Positions 1 to 13,679 are shown, numbered from the stretch's first letter. The stretch: 64,000 nt of DNA from Luteimonas gilva (GCF_005239095.1 NZ_SZUA01000001.1:522848-586847), one strand, 5' to 3'. The notes: generated from the letters alone by a model not told the origin. Numbers and translations are program-made.

Positions 1-254
1 CGCGCCGCATCTTCGGCGAGCGTCCGGACTTGGCGCTGTGCGATTCGGCTTCGGCGGCGCTGCAGGGCGCGGACGCCTTGGTCGTCGTCACCGAGTGGAA
101 GCAGTTCCGCAGCCCCGATTTCGCCAAGCTGCACGGCATACTGCGCGATCGCGCGATTTTCGACGGCCGCAACCTGTACGAGCCGGCCGAAGTCGAAGCG
201 GCCGGCATCGCCTACTGGGGCATCGGCCGCGGCCGTTCCATCGGCTTGGATTGA
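1..254 (+). CDS. ugd: UDP-glucose 6-dehydrogenase, C-terminal end (partial)
   Basis: The frame is open from base 3 to a TGA at 252-254 and runs off the left edge, so only about 83 C-terminal residues are visible. The segment ALVVVTEWKQFRSPDF, followed by a short stretch with DGRNLY, is the NAD-binding C-terminal domain signature of UDP-glucose/GDP-mannose dehydrogenases. The enzyme oxidises UDP-glucose to UDP-glucuronate for exopolysaccharide or lipopolysaccharide precursors in the cytoplasm. slyX follows after 3 nt, so the two are probably co-transcribed. A GDP-mannose dehydrogenase is the alternative, but the ending fits Ugd better. Confidence 0.88.
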   Translation, partial: RRIFGERPDLALCDSASAALQGADALVVVTEWKQFRSPDFAKLHGILRDRAIFDGRNLYEPAEVEAAGIAYWGIGRGRSIGLD

Positions 255-257
255 GGC

Positions 258-473
258 ATGAGCGGCGATCTCGATCTCAGGCTGGTCGAGCTGGAGACGC
301 GCTTGGCGTTCCAGGAGCAGGCGCTGGCCGAATTGAGCGATGCGCTGGCGGCGTCCCGGATCGAGACGCAGCGTTATGCGGATCTGCTGCGGCGGGCGTT
401 GGAAGAATTGCGGACTTCGCGCGGCGATGCGTTCGCCGATCCGGCCGACGAACCGCCGCCCCCGCATTACTGA
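258..473 (+). CDS. slyX: SlyX family protein
   Basis: This encodes a 71-residue protein. It begins with an acidic, heptad-patterned helix (ELETRLAFQEQALAELSDAL) that is predicted to form a coiled coil, and it ends in a proline run followed by His-Tyr (PPPPHY). That C-terminal PPHY ending is the hallmark of SlyX. The molecular function of SlyX is not established. The gene starts 3 nt after the ugd stop, so it is probably expressed from the same transcript. Confidence 0.88.
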   Translation: MSGDLDLRLVELETRLAFQEQALAELSDALAASRIETQRYADLLRRALEELRTSRGDAFADPADEPPPPHY

Positions 474-502
474 TCGGCATAGCCGCGAACGCAAGCCGCG
501 CA

Positions 503-508
503 TAGAAT
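503..508 (+). promoter_or_regulatory. Candidate -10 box for a leaderless transcript
   Basis: TAGAAT lies 7 nt upstream of the ATG at 516. That distance would place the transcription start at or very near the start codon. No good -35 hexamer and no Shine-Dalgarno sequence are visible. The same arrangement occurs ahead of several other genes in the window (see findings). Confidence 0.35.
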
Positions 509-515
509 CGGCGCC

Positions 516-1184
516 ATGAGCGACTCACTCCGCGATCAACTGTTGGGCCTGGGTTTCAAGCCCGCGCCCAAGCCGGACAAGCCGGCGAAATCCGCGCGCC
601 CCGAGCAGCGCAAAGGCGACGAGCGCCGCGCCGGCAAGCCCCATCCCGGCAAGAGCGCGCAGGGCCGGCCGCAACCCGGCAAAAGCGCGGACGGCAAGCC
701 GCATCCGGGCCGATCCGATCGCGGCAAACCGCGCCACCAGGGCAAGCCGCGTTCGCAGGAAGAGATCGATCTGGCCAAGGCCTACGCGATCCGCGCGCAA
801 AAGGAAAAGGACGAACGGATCGAAGCCGAGCGGCAGCGCCAGGAAGAAGCGCGCCTGCGCCGCGAGGCGAAGGCGAAGCTAGCCGAGCTGCTGAAGGACA
901 AAGCGCTGAACGACCCGCAGGCCGACATCGCCCGCCATTTCGATTACGGCGGCAAGATCAAACGCGTCTACGTCACCGCCGATCAGCTGAAAGCGCTCAA
1001 TGCGGGCGAGCTGGGCGTCGTCCAGCTCAACGGCCACTATTTGCTGGTTACCGCGGCGCTGCTGGCCGAAGCCGAAGCGGTGTTCGCGCCGGCGGTCGCC
1101 TTGAAAGTCGATCCGAACGCGCCGGCCGAAGACGACCCGTACGCCGACCCGCAGTACCAAGTCCCCGACGACCTCGTCTGGTAG
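516..1184 (+). CDS. DUF2058 (YaiL-type) protein
   Basis: This is a 222-residue protein with the N-terminal signature MSDSLRDQLLGLGF of the DUF2058 family, sometimes annotated as nucleoprotein/polynucleotide-associated. Three parts can be seen. The first is a Lys/Pro/Gly-rich basic segment (about 15-80) that contains tandem decapeptide repeats. The second is a charged helix (about 85-130) likely to form a coiled coil, and the third is a conserved globular C-terminal domain (about 135-210) containing FDYGGKIKRVYV. The basic tail suggests nucleic-acid binding, but this is inference. The downstream convergent gap is filled by an inverted repeat that could act as a bidirectional terminator. Confidence 0.85.
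   Translation: MSDSLRDQLLGLGFKPAPKPDKPAKSARPEQRKGDERRAGKPHPGKSAQGRPQPGKSADGKPHPGRSDRGKPRHQGKPRSQEEIDLAKAYAIRAQKEKDERIEAERQRQEEARLRREAKAKLAELLKDKALNDPQADIARHFDYGGKIKRVYVTADQLKALNAGELGVVQLNGHYLLVTAALLAEAEAVFAPAVALKVDPNAPAEDDPYADPQYQVPDDLVW
633..752 (+). repeat. In-frame 30-bp minisatellite in the DUF2058 gene
   Basis: Residues 40-79 are a tandem decapeptide repeat: GKPHPGKSAQ, GRPQPGKSAD, GKPHPGRSDR, then a diverged fourth unit GKPRHQGKPR. Each unit is 30 nt and in frame, so unit gain or loss would change protein length without a frameshift. Confidence 0.8.
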
Positions 1185-1194
1185 ATCCTCTGAC

Positions 1195-1293
1195 TTTCGT
1201 AGGAGCGGCTTCAGCCGCGAGCTCTTTCCTTCAAATCGCGGCATCGCTGCGATTCGGGAGAGAAAGCTCGCGGCTGAAGCCGCTCCTACGAAA
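1195..1293. repeat. Palindromic repeat, family 1 (GGAGCGGCTTCAGCCGCGAG)
   Basis: The two ends form a long inverted repeat: TTTCGTAGGAGCGGCTTCAG on the left and its near-perfect reverse complement on the right. The roughly 40-nt centre is unrelated. Each arm is itself a small palindrome (GCGGCTTCAGCCGC). It lies between two convergent genes, where it may terminate transcription from both sides. Relatives occur at 2988, 15883 and 27946. Confidence 0.85.
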
Positions 1294-1299
1294 ATCAGG

Positions 1300-2346
1300 T
1301 CAGACGGCCGGCAACGGCGGCGCAGCAGACGAAGGCTTGTAGCGAAGCGCCGGACGTTCGATCAGGTGCCAGGACACGACCGCGAACAACAAAGCGCAGG
1401 CCACCGAGATAGGCAGCAACTGCAACGGCGACAATGCCGGCATCAGCGCAATCAGCGACTGCTGCACCGGGAATCCGTACAAGAACAGGCCGTAGGAGTA
1501 GTCGTTGCCGCCGGGCCAACGCAGCGCAGGCAACCGATACGCCGCCCAGAACGTGAAATAGATTGCCGCGAGCACCGCGGCCGGTCCGAATCCTCGCGTG
1601 CCGTGCAGCGCGACTGCCGCTAACGCGAACCCCGCCATGGCCCCATGCGAGACCGGAATCCGATCGCGCCAGTGCGCGCACAAAGCGGCGATGAGGTACG
1701 CCTGCGACAACGCGCGGTATTCGTTGACGTCCGGCTTGCCGATCCACCACTCCCAGCCGCCGTAGCCGATGACCGCCAGCGCGACCAGAGTGAACGCCCA
1801 ACGCCGCCGTACGACGGTCAATGCCGTCAACAATCCCAGATAGAAATACCAGCGCACTTCCAGGCCCAACGACCATAAAGTGCCGTTGACCACCTTCGGA
1901 TACGGATTGCCTTCGAACACGCCGGGCAAAGCCCAAGCCAGCGTCACCGGCTGCAGATTGCGCGTCAGATAACGCCAGGTGTCCTCCGCGCTGAGATATT
2001 CGCCGGCGGGCAGGGTGGTGAAGGCGAGACCGATCGCAAACACGCACACCAGCAAGCAGACGAAATAAGCCGGGTAGACGCGCAACGTGCGGTTGCGCAC
2101 GTAGCGCCACAGTCCCGGATGGCGCAGCAGACTTAGCGTCACCAGATAGCCGCTGATCGCGAAGAACAGGTATACGGCGAGATTGCCGGCATAGAAGCCC
2201 GGCATCAGCTTGGCGAAGAAGTCGGATTGCCCCGGCGCCTGCCGGACCAAGGCATAGCTGTGGCCGTAGATCACCATCAGCGCGGCGAGGTGACGCAGGG
2301 GCAGATAGTTGTCGCTGCGGCTGCGCGCGGCCTCGTCGAGGGTCAC
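1300..2346 (-). CDS. Acyltransferase 3 family membrane protein
   Basis: This 348-residue protein starts at a GTG. It has about ten hydrophobic segments and the N-terminal signature of acyltransferase-3 enzymes: LRHLAALMVIYGHSYALV carries the catalytic-type histidine in the first membrane helix region. The segment FFAISGYLVTLSL is also typical. Family members O-acylate sugars, peptidoglycan or surface polysaccharides; the substrate here is unknown. The start lies 19 nt after the metH stop, so it may be the last gene of the metH operon even though no metabolic link is obvious. The length is close to the family's usual 340-380 residues. Confidence 0.88.
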   Translation of the reverse strand: MTLDEAARSRSDNYLPLRHLAALMVIYGHSYALVRQAPGQSDFFAKLMPGFYAGNLAVYLFFAISGYLVTLSLLRHPGLWRYVRNRTLRVYPAYFVCLLVCVFAIGLAFTTLPAGEYLSAEDTWRYLTRNLQPVTLAWALPGVFEGNPYPKVVNGTLWSLGLEVRWYFYLGLLTALTVVRRRWAFTLVALAVIGYGGWEWWIGKPDVNEYRALSQAYLIAALCAHWRDRIPVSHGAMAGFALAAVALHGTRGFGPAAVLAAIYFTFWAAYRLPALRWPGGNDYSYGLFLYGFPVQQSLIALMPALSPLQLLPISVACALLFAVVSWHLIERPALRYKPSSAAPPLPAV

Positions 2347-2365
2347 GACGGTTTTCCGGGAATGG

Positions 2366-5104
<2,739 letters not shown>

Positions 5105-5110
5105 AGAATC

Positions 5111-5206
5111 TTTTTTAGATGCGGATTAGATCGGATAGATGCGGATAAAAGCTTCTTGAATAAAAAGCTCTATCCGCTTTCATCTGGTTTGATCCGAGTC
5201 TAAAAA
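5111..5206. repeat. Imperfect inverted repeat, family 3 (GATCGGAT / ATCCG type)
   Basis: This is a degenerate inverted repeat with left arm TTTTTTAGATGCGGATTAGA and right arm ending TTTGATCCGAGTCTAAAAA. The centre holds a second pair, GCGGATA/TATCCGC. It fills the gap between the two metH halves. Better conserved relatives lie at 33670-33779 and 44771-44867. Confidence 0.75.
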
Positions 5207-5209
5207 CGC

Positions 5210-6286
5210 TCATGCCGCCTCCACATAGCGGACCGGCATGCGAGGCGCGACGCCCCGCACCGCTTCGGCAATGGCACGGATATGCGCGGGCGTGGTGCCG
5301 CAGCAGCCGCCGACCAGGTTCAACAGGCCCGATTCGGCGAATTCCTTCAGCGTCGCCGCCATTTCTTCCGGCGTTTCGTCGTATTCGCCGAACGCGTTGG
5401 GCAAGCCGGCGTTCGGATGCGCGCTGACGTAGCCGTCGGCGATCGTGGCCAGGGTTTCGACGTGCGGGCGCAGGTCTTTGGCGCCTAGGGCGCAGTTCAA
5501 GCCGACCGATAGCGGTTTGCCGTGCGAGACCGAGGCGTAGAAGGCTTCCGCGGTCTGTCCCGACAGGGTGCGGCCGGAGGCGTCGGTGATCGTGCCGGAG
5601 ATCATCACCGGCAAGCGCGCGCCGCGCGCATCGAAGGCTTCTTCGATCGCGAACAGCGCCGCCTTGGCGTTGAGCGTGTCGAAAATGGTCTCGACCATCA
5701 GCACGTCGGCGCCGCCGTCGATCAGTCCGTTCGCCGCATCCAGATAGGCGATGCGCAACTCGTCGAAGCTGGTGTTGCGGAAGCCGGGGTCGTTGACGTC
5801 CGGACTGATCGAGGCGGTGCGGCTGGTGGGACCGAGCACGCCGATCACGAAGCGCGGCTTGTCGGGAGTCTTGGCCTCGACCGCATCGCAACAGGCGCGC
5901 GCGACGCGGGCGCCTTCTTTGTTCAATTCGTACACCAGATGTTCGAGGTGGTAGTCCGCCTGGCTGATCGAGGTGGCGTTGAAGGTATTGGTTTCGATCA
6001 GGTCGGCGCCGGCTTCCAAATATTCGGTGTGCACGCCGGCGATCACCTCGGGCTTGCTGAGCAGGAGCAGATCGTTATTGCCCTTCAAATCGTGATCGCA
6101 TTGCGCGCCGTGTACGTGCAGGCTGTCGAAACCGCCCACGAAGCGCTCGCCGCGGTAGTCGGCTTCTTCCAGCTTATGGCGCTGGATCATGGTGCCCATC
6201 GCGCCGTCGATGATGAGGATGCGCTCGGTCAGCGCCTGTTCGAGCTTGGCTACGCGTTCGGGATTCAACCAGGGCAAAGTCTTCAT
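5210..6286 (-). CDS. metH: Methionine synthase, N-terminal subunit (homocysteine S-methyltransferase domain)
   Basis: This 358-residue protein equals the first module of MetH. It begins with [18 protein letters not shown] and ends with the zinc-binding motif [11 protein letters not shown]; the third zinc Cys is in GLNCALGA. It binds and activates homocysteine for methylation by the cobalamin subunit encoded 106 nt downstream. It stops exactly where the first domain of the single-chain enzyme ends, and the downstream gene begins with an intact folate domain. The split is therefore a genuine two-gene arrangement and not a broken gene. A GGAG sequence precedes the ATG (AGGAGGATCCGC, reading the minus strand). 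Confidence 0.95.
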   Translation of the reverse strand: MKTLPWLNPERVAKLEQALTERILIIDGAMGTMIQRHKLEEADYRGERFVGGFDSLHVHGAQCDHDLKGNNDLLLLSKPEVIAGVHTEYLEAGADLIETNTFNATSISQADYHLEHLVYELNKEGARVARACCDAVEAKTPDKPRFVIGVLGPTSRTASISPDVNDPGFRNTSFDELRIAYLDAANGLIDGGADVLMVETIFDTLNAKAALFAIEEAFDARGARLPVMISGTITDASGRTLSGQTAEAFYASVSHGKPLSVGLNCALGAKDLRPHVETLATIADGYVSAHPNAGLPNAFGEYDETPEEMAATLKEFAESGLLNLVGGCCGTTPAHIRAIAEAVRGVAPRMPVRYVEAA

Positions 6287-6300
6287 GCGGATCCTCCTTT

Positions 6301-6384
6301 CGTAGAGTCGAGCCTGCTCGACTGCTTTTGCTTCAAAACAACCGCTACCTGACCGAAGAGCAGTCGAGCAGGCTCGACTCTACG
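6301..6384. repeat. Palindromic repeat, family 2 (TAGAGTCGAGCCTGCTCGAC)
   Basis: The arms CGTAGAGTCGAGCCTGCTCG and its reverse complement bracket about 35 nt of unrelated sequence. It sits in the 105-nt gap between the ArsR-methyltransferase gene and the first metH gene. Copies at 13680 and 20075 share the arms but not the centre. Confidence 0.85.
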
Positions 6385-6391
6385 GTCGGCA

Positions 6392-7321
6392 TCACGATTT
6401 TCTGGCGATCAGGGAAATCACTTCGAAATGCGGCGGGCGCTTTTCGCGGGTGATGGTTTCGGCGTTCTGCACTTCCAAGCCGGCCTTGTCGGCGAACTTG
6501 CGCAATTCCTTCTCGGTGAAGCCCAGGTTGACGTGGCCGTACAGCTCCACCGCGGCCTTGTGCTCGTGCTTGGCCAGGCTGGACAGCAGCAGGCGGCCGC
6601 CCTTGCGCAGCACGCGCGCGGCCTCGGCTACCGCTTGCGCGGGCTTGGCGGCGTAAGTGAGGGCGTGCATCAGCACCACAAGATCGAACTGGCCGGCCGG
6701 GAACGGCAGCGCATGCATGTCGCCGCTGCGCACTTCGACGTTCTTGAATGGCTTCAGGCGCTCGGCCGCGGCCGCGACCACGCGCGGGCTGGTGTCCACG
6801 CACACGTAGCGCTTGGCGTGCGGAGCCAGCAATTCGGCCAGCACGCCGTCGCCGGAAGCGATATCCAGCACGTCGCCGGTTTCCAGCAACGGCAGGGCGC
6901 CGCGGGCCAGGGCTTCCCAGGTGCGGCCCGGCGAATAGTGGCGTTCCATGTCGCCGGCTACCGAATCGGCCCAGTTCTGGTCGGCGGCGCGGGTGGCCAG
7001 CACGGCGGGCACCCGGTCGGCGTCCTGGCGCAGCAGCGGGTCGTCGCTGCCGTCGCGGATGCTCTGCCACAGCGCGCGCTGGGCAGGGTCCAAGGTAGCG
7101 TCGTCGAAGCGGTAATAGGCCGACACGCCGGCGCGGCGGTCGCGGACCAGGCCGGCTTCCTTCAACTTGGCCAGATGGGTCGACACGCGCGGCTGAGCCA
7201 GGCGGGTGATCGCCGAGAGTTCGGCCACGGTCAGCTCCTCGCCCTCGAGCAAGGCGAGCAAGCGCACGCGGGTCGCGTCCGCGAAGGTCTTCAGGCGGCT
7301 GGACCAGCCTTCCAGATCCAT
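6392..7321 (-). CDS. ArsR-family regulator fused to a SAM-dependent methyltransferase
   Basis: This is a 309-residue protein. Residues 1-90 form an ArsR/SmtB winged helix (LTVAELSAITRLAQPRVSTH recognition region) and residues about 130-300 a class I methyltransferase (motif I VLDIASGDGVLAELLA, then VCVDTS). No metal-binding Cys cluster of the ArsR type is visible in the helix-turn-helix part. The fusion next to metH suggests that it senses S-adenosylmethionine or a related methyl-cycle metabolite, with the methyltransferase fold acting as sensor. This is inference; it could also methylate a small molecule. It is the first gene of the operon and has a strong dyad just ahead of its start. Confidence 0.9.
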   Translation of the reverse strand: MDLEGWSSRLKTFADATRVRLLALLEGEELTVAELSAITRLAQPRVSTHLAKLKEAGLVRDRRAGVSAYYRFDDATLDPAQRALWQSIRDGSDDPLLRQDADRVPAVLATRAADQNWADSVAGDMERHYSPGRTWEALARGALPLLETGDVLDIASGDGVLAELLAPHAKRYVCVDTSPRVVAAAAERLKPFKNVEVRSGDMHALPFPAGQFDLVVLMHALTYAAKPAQAVAEAARVLRKGGRLLLSSLAKHEHKAAVELYGHVNLGFTEKELRKFADKAGLEVQNAETITREKRPPHFEVISLIARKS

Positions 7322-7324
7322 AAA

Positions 7325-7350
7325 TATCTTCCTATCGCGATATAGAGATA
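7325..7350. promoter_or_regulatory. 26-bp dyad, candidate operator of the ArsR-methyltransferase
   Basis: The centre TATCGCGATA (7333-7342) is a perfect palindrome. TATCT (7325-7329) and AGATA (7346-7350) extend the dyad with the same centre, giving 20 of 26 matching positions. It begins 3 bp upstream of the start codon of the regulator, as expected for autoregulation, and lies about 107 bp from the divergent acyl-CoA dehydrogenase start. Confidence 0.65.
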
Positions 7351-7457
7351 ATTGTCCGTCGGAAGCGGTTCCAGGTCAAGCGGCGCGCGTCAAGAGGTGG
7401 GGTTATGCGGTGGCCGCGGCTACAATTCCGCAATTCGACCGAGCCGGAGTGCGCGAC

Positions 7458-8606
<1,149 letters not shown>

Positions 8607-8622
8607 GACCCGGCTCGGCCCC

Positions 8623-8642
8623 GGCGCGCCGAACGGCGCGCC
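8623..8642. terminator. GC hairpin between acyl-CoA dehydrogenase and gdh
   Basis: GGCGCGCC, loop GAAC, GGCGCGCC makes a perfect 8-bp stem. No U-tract follows, so it could be a weak or processing hairpin and not a full terminator. Confidence 0.4.
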
Positions 8643-8670
8643 CAACCTTCATCATCGGACCCTAGTTCCC

Positions 8671-11600
8671 ATGAGCAGCAAACGCAGTTCCGCAGTCGTC
8701 GCCCCGGCCGCCCGCAAAACCCGCGCATCCGTCCAGCCCAAAGCCGGCGCGGCGCTGTTGCAACCCATCTTCGACGCGATCCGCAAACTGGCCGGCAAGG
8801 CCCGCCAGGACGACGCAAGCGCCTTCGCCAGCGCGTTCTACTACCGCATGACGGCCGACGAACTGCCGCTGCACAGCGCGGAAAGCTGGGCGGCGTTGGC
8901 CAACGATTTCCTGGACTTCGCCCGCACCCGTAAGTCGGGCAAGGCCGAAGTGCGGCTGTTCAATTCCAACTTGAAGGAACACGGCTGGGAATCGCCGCAT
9001 ACCGTGCTGCAGATCGTCAACGACGACATGCCGTTCCTGGTCGACTCGGTGACGATGGCGCTGGCCGAACTGGGCATCGGCGTGCACGTGCTGGGCCATC
9101 CGGTGGTGCCGATCGCGCGCGACAAAGGCGGCAAGCTGACCAGCGTCGGCGAAGGCAGGCCCGAGTCGCTGATGCATTTGGAAATCGACCGCCAGCAGGC
9201 TTCGGCGATTCCAGCCATCGAAGCCAAGATTCGCGACGTGCTGGGCGACGTGCGCGCCATCGTCGCCGACTGGGACGCGATGCGGGTCAAGATGCGCCAG
9301 GTCGCCGACGACCTCGTTTCGCGCCGCCTGCCGGTGTCTGAAGCCGGCCGCAAGGAAGCGCAGGAATTCCTGCGCTGGGCCGCGGACGACCATTTCACTT
9401 TCTTCGGCTATCGCGAATACAAGGTGGAGAAGAAGGGCGGCGAGGAAGTGTTGGCCGTAGTCGAAGGCTCGGGCCTGGGCCTGCTGCGCGGCAAGGACGT
9501 GGGCAAACCGCGCCTGTTGAAATCGCTGGCCGCGCATTACATGCCGCAATCCGGTGCGGTCGATGCGCTGATCCTGACCAAGACCAATGCGCGCTCCACC
9601 GTGCACCGTCCCGGCTACATGGACTACATCGGCGTGCTCGAATTCGACGCCAAAGGCCGGCCGGTCGCCGAGCAGCGCTTCCTGGGCCTGTACACCTCCA
9701 GCGCCTACAACCGCAGGCCGTGGGAAATCCCGCTGGTGCGCGAGCGCTACGAGCACGTGATGCGCGAGTCCGGCCTGAAGCCGAACAGCCATAGCGGCAA
9801 GGCGCTCAAGCACATCCTGGAAACGCTGCCGCGCGACGAGCTGTTCCAATCGAACGAGGAAGAGCTGCACCGCACCGGCATCGGCATCCTCGGCCTGCAG
9901 GAGCGCGTGCGCAGCAAGCTGTTCCTGCGCCGCGACCGCTACGGCCGATTCTTCTCGGCGCTGGTCTACATCCCGCGCGACCGTTTCAACACCGACCTGC
10001 GCCTGCGGGTCGAGGACATGCTGCGCCGCGCATTGCACGGCGAGCAGGTGGACACCAGCGTGGTGCTGGGCGAATCGCCGCTGGCGCAACTGCACCTGAT
10101 CATCCGGCCCAAGTCGGGCGAAGCGATCGAGATCCATCCAGCCGAGCTGGAGGCTAAGCTCGCCCAGATCGTGCGCAACTGGCAGGACGACCTGCGCGAG
10201 CAATTGGTGGTCCGCCACGGCGAAGAGCGCGGCCTGAAGCTGGCCAACCGCTACGGCCGCGCCTTGCCCGCGGGCTACATCGAAGACGTCGGCGCCGCTT
10301 CGGCGGCCAGCGACATCGAGCACATCGCCGCGCTGTCCGGCCCCGACGATCTGCGCCTGAGCCTGCAGCGCTCCACCCGTCGCAACGAAAGCAGCCTGCG
10401 CTTCAAGTTCTACCGCTACAACGACGACATTCCGCTGTCCGACGCGCTGCCGATGATGGAGAACATGGGCCTGCGCGTGCTTTCCGAGCATCCGTACCGG
10501 TTGGAAGTGGAAGACCAAATCGTCTACGTCCAGGACTTCGAAGTCGAAGGCGTGCGCGACGATTTCGACATCGCCAGCATCGACGAGAACTTCGAGGACG
10601 CGTTCGCGCAGATCTGGCGCGGCGGCGCCGAGAACGACGGCTTCAACCGCCTGATCCTGGCCGCCGGCCTGACCTGGCGCCAGGTGGCGATGCTGCGCGG
10701 CTACTGCAAATACCTGCTGCAGGTCGGCGTGCCGTTCTCGCAGAGCTACGTCGAGGCCACGTTCGCCCGCTACCCGCTGCTGGCGCGGCTGCTGGTGGAA
10801 TTGTTCGAAGCCAAGTTCGATCCCTGCACCGGCCGCGAAAGCAAGGCCGAGATCAAGCAGGGCATCGAGAAGTTCGGCAAGCAGCTGCAGAATTTCGTCG
10901 CCGGCGACGAAGCCGCGCAGGCCGCGGTGGCGCCGGTGGTCGATGCGCGCAACGCCGACCGCGAAACCCAGTACCTTGCCGCCCGCGAAGCGCTGAAGGG
11001 CTTGCTGGACCGCGTTTCGAGCTTGGACGAAGACCGCATCCTGCGCAGCTTCATCGGCGTGGTCGATGCGACGCTACGCACCAGCTACTACCAGAAGAAA
11101 GACGGCAAGCCGGGCGAGTGCATCAGCTTCAAGTTCGACTCGTCCAAAGTGCCCGACCTGCCCAAGCCGCGCCCGTACCGCGAAATCTTCGTGTACGGCC
11201 CGCGCGTGGAAGGCGTGCACCTGCGCTTCGGTCCCGTGGCGCGCGGCGGCTTGCGCTGGTCCGACCGCCGCGAGGATTTCCGCACCGAAGTGCTGGGCCT
11301 GGTGAAGGCGCAGATGGTGAAGAACACCGTGATCGTGCCGGTCGGCTCGAAGGGCGGCTTCTTCAGCAAGCGTCCGCCGGCCAACGGCGACCGCGACGCG
11401 GTGCTGGCCGAGGGCATCGCTTGCTACAAGATGTTCATTAACGGCCTGCTCGACATCACCGACAACATCGCGCCCGACGGCAAGATCGTGCCGCCGAAGG
11501 ATGTGGTCCGTCACGATAACGATGATCCGTACCTGGTCGTCGCGGCCGACAAGGGCACGGCCACGTTCTCGGACATCGCCAACGGCATCGCTCGCGAGCA

Positions 11601-13641
11601 CGGCTTCTGGCTGGACGATGCGTTCGCCTCCGGCGGTTCGGTCGGCTACGACCACAAGGCCATGGGCATCACCGCCAAGGGCGCCTGGGAATCGGTCAAG
11701 CGTCACTTCCGCGCCATGGGCCGCGACAGCCAAAAGCAGGACTTCACCTGCGTCGGCATCGGCGACATGTCCGGCGACGTGTTCGGCAACGGCATGCTGC
11801 TGTCCAAGCACATTCGCCTGCTGGCCGCGTTCGACCACCGCCACATCTTCCTGGACCCGAACCCGGACGCGGCGGCGACGTTCAAGGAACGCCAGCGGAT
11901 GTTCAAGCTGCCGCGCTCCAGCTGGGACGATTACGACAAGAAGCTGATCAGCAAGGGCGGCGGCGTGTATCCGCGTTCGGCCAAGTCGATTCCGTTGTCG
12001 CCCGAAGTCAAAGCCGCGCTGGGCATCGACAACGGCGTCTCGGCGATGAGCCCCACCGAGCTGTTGAGCGCGATCCTGCGCTCGCCGGTGGACCTGCTGT
12101 GGAACGGCGGCATCGGCACGTACGTCAAAGCCAGCAGCGAAACCAATGCCGACGTCGGCGACCGCGCCAACAACGCATTGCGCGTGAACGGCAACGACCT
12201 GCGCTGCAAGGTGGTGGGCGAGGGCGGCAACCTGGGCCTGACCCAGCTCGGCCGCATCGAGGCCGCGCTGAACGGCGTGCTGCTCAACACCGACTTCATC
12301 GACAACTCGGCCGGCGTGGACACCTCGGACCACGAGGTGAACATCAAGATCCTGCTCAATGCGCAGGTGCAGGCCAAGAAGCTGAAGTTCGAGGACCGCA
12401 ACAAGCTGCTGGCTTCGATGACCGACGAAGTCGCCGACCTGGTGCTTAACGATAATTACCGCCAGAACCAAGCGATCAGCCTGATGCATCGGATGAGCCT
12501 GACCCGGCTCGGTTCCAAGCAGCATTTCATCCGCACGCTGGAATCGCAGGGCCTGCTCGACCGCCAGATCGAGTACTTGCCGTCCGACGCCGAAATCGCC
12601 GAACGCAAGGCGCGCGGTCTCGGTTTGACCCGGCCGGAGCTGTCGGTGCTGCTGTCGTATTCGAAACTGGTCGCGTTCCAGCAACTGCTCGATTCCGACG
12701 TGCCGGAAGACCCTTACCTGTCGAAGGAATTGGTCCGCTACTTCCCGGCGCCCTTGCAGCAAAAGTACGCCAAGGCGATGGAACAGCACCGCTTGAAGCG
12801 CGAAATCATCGCCACCGCGGTGACCAATTCCACGATCAACCGGATGGGCGCGACGTTCTTGCTGCGCATGCAGGAAGACAGCGGCCGCACGCCGGGCGAA
12901 GTGGCCAAGGCCTTCACCATCACCCGCGAAACGCTGGACGCGCGCGATTTGTGGGCGCAGATCGACGCGTTGGACGGCAAAGTCGCCGAATCGACCCAGA
13001 TCGACGCGCTGCAGGTGATTTGGCAACTGCAGCGCTCGTTCACGCGCTGGCTGCTGTCGCGTCCGGGCGCTATTCCCGATATCGCCACCGCGGTCGAGCG
13101 CTATCACGACGGCTTCCGCGACATCCGCGCCGGGCAGGGCATCCTGCCGGACTCGCAACGTCCGGTTTATGAGGCGGCGCTGGCCGATTGGGCCAAGAAA
13201 GGCGTGCCGGCGGACTTGGGCAGCCAGTTGTCTGCGCTGCCGTACTTGGAGCCGTGCTGCGACATCATCGAACTGGCGCGCGAGCGCAAGCTGAAGACGG
13301 TGGATGTAGCCAAGGTCCACTTCCGGTTGGGCGATGCGTTGCGCGTGCCGTGGCTGGTCGAACAGATCGACGGCTTGACCGTCGACGGCCGCTGGCACGC
13401 GGTCGCGCGCGGCGCGCTGCGTGACGAGTTGGCCTCGCAGCTGCGGATCTTGGTCGGCCAGGTGCTGTCGATGCCGGGCAAGGATCCCGACGATAAGGTC
13501 CGCGCCTGGTTGCAGCGCGACGATCAGTCGCTGCGCTTCACCCTGGCCATGCTCAACGAGTTGGCCACGCAGAAGACGCTCGACTACCCGACCGCATCGG
13601 TGGCCGTGCAACGTCTCTCGCAACTCGCTTCGCGCGGTTGA
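8671..13641 (+). CDS. gdhB: NAD-specific glutamate dehydrogenase, large (GDH-180) type
   Basis: This 1656-residue protein matches the large NAD-GDH family of about 1600 residues. It has a long N-terminal regulatory part (about 1-720, with ACT-like segments), a catalytic dehydrogenase core (about 720-1250), and a C-terminal family-specific region. The core shows [20 protein letters not shown], then [12 protein letters not shown] with the substrate lysine, and the NAD-domain segment [16 protein letters not shown]. It deaminates glutamate to 2-oxoglutarate in the cytoplasm and is mainly catabolic. A clear intrinsic terminator follows the stop. A long open antisense frame exists across the gene but is a GC-composition artefact. 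Confidence 0.96.
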   Translation: MSSKRSSAVVAPAARKTRASVQPKAGAALLQPIFDAIRKLAGKARQDDASAFASAFYYRMTADELPLHSAESWAALANDFLDFARTRKSGKAEVRLFNSNLKEHGWESPHTVLQIVNDDMPFLVDSVTMALAELGIGVHVLGHPVVPIARDKGGKLTSVGEGRPESLMHLEIDRQQASAIPAIEAKIRDVLGDVRAIVADWDAMRVKMRQVADDLVSRRLPVSEAGRKEAQEFLRWAADDHFTFFGYREYKVEKKGGEEVLAVVEGSGLGLLRGKDVGKPRLLKSLAAHYMPQSGAVDALILTKTNARSTVHRPGYMDYIGVLEFDAKGRPVAEQRFLGLYTSSAYNRRPWEIPLVRERYEHVMRESGLKPNSHSGKALKHILETLPRDELFQSNEEELHRTGIGILGLQERVRSKLFLRRDRYGRFFSALVYIPRDRFNTDLRLRVEDMLRRALHGEQVDTSVVLGESPLAQLHLIIRPKSGEAIEIHPAELEAKLAQIVRNWQDDLREQLVVRHGEERGLKLANRYGRALPAGYIEDVGAASAASDIEHIAALSGPDDLRLSLQRSTRRNESSLRFKFYRYNDDIPLSDALPMMENMGLRVLSEHPYRLEVEDQIVYVQDFEVEGVRDDFDIASIDENFEDAFAQIWRGGAENDGFNRLILAAGLTWRQVAMLRGYCKYLLQVGVPFSQSYVEATFARYPLLARLLVELFEAKFDPCTGRESKAEIKQGIEKFGKQLQNFVAGDEAAQAAVAPVVDARNADRETQYLAAREALKGLLDRVSSLDEDRILRSFIGVVDATLRTSYYQKKDGKPGECISFKFDSSKVPDLPKPRPYREIFVYGPRVEGVHLRFGPVARGGLRWSDRREDFRTEVLGLVKAQMVKNTVIVPVGSKGGFFSKRPPANGDRDAVLAEGIACYKMFINGLLDITDNIAPDGKIVPPKDVVRHDNDDPYLVVAADKGTATFSDIANGIAREHGFWLDDAFASGGSVGYDHKAMGITAKGAWESVKRHFRAMGRDSQKQDFTCVGIGDMSGDVFGNGMLLSKHIRLLAAFDHRHIFLDPNPDAAATFKERQRMFKLPRSSWDDYDKKLISKGGGVYPRSAKSIPLSPEVKAALGIDNGVSAMSPTELLSAILRSPVDLLWNGGIGTYVKASSETNADVGDRANNALRVNGNDLRCKVVGEGGNLGLTQLGRIEAALNGVLLNTDFIDNSAGVDTSDHEVNIKILLNAQVQAKKLKFEDRNKLLASMTDEVADLVLNDNYRQNQAISLMHRMSLTRLGSKQHFIRTLESQGLLDRQIEYLPSDAEIAERKARGLGLTRPELSVLLSYSKLVAFQQLLDSDVPEDPYLSKELVRYFPAPLQQKYAKAMEQHRLKREIIATAVTNSTINRMGATFLLRMQEDSGRTPGEVAKAFTITRETLDARDLWAQIDALDGKVAESTQIDALQVIWQLQRSFTRWLLSRPGAIPDIATAVERYHDGFRDIRAGQGILPDSQRPVYEAALADWAKKGVPADLGSQLSALPYLEPCCDIIELARERKLKTVDVAKVHFRLGDALRVPWLVEQIDGLTVDGRWHAVARGALRDELASQLRILVGQVLSMPGKDPDDKVRAWLQRDDQSLRFTLAMLNELATQKTLDYPTASVAVQRLSQLASRG

Positions 13642-13648
13642 TCGCCAG

Positions 13649-13678
13649 TGCCCCGGCCTTCGCCGGGGCACCGCTTTT
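13649..13678 (+). terminator. Intrinsic terminator after gdhB
   Basis: TGCCCCGGC, loop CTTC, GCCGGGGCA forms a perfect 9-bp stem (13649-13670) and is followed by CCGCTTTT. It starts 7 nt after the stop. Confidence 0.8.
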
Positions 13679-13679
13679 C

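Noticed and set aside
633-752. CRISPR-like array of 30-bp units
   Set aside because: The units are contiguous with no spacers, in frame, and encode a basic peptide repeat.
8662-10518. 618-residue open frame antisense to the 5' half of gdhB
   Set aside because: Composition artefact of high third-position GC. The residue make-up (His, Gln, Val, Ala runs) is typical of shadow frames.
11074-13671. 865-residue open frame antisense to gdhB
   Set aside because: It mirrors the codon periodicity of gdhB, has no recognisable domain and no ribosome site. Similar long antisense frames occur over metH and other GC-rich genes here.
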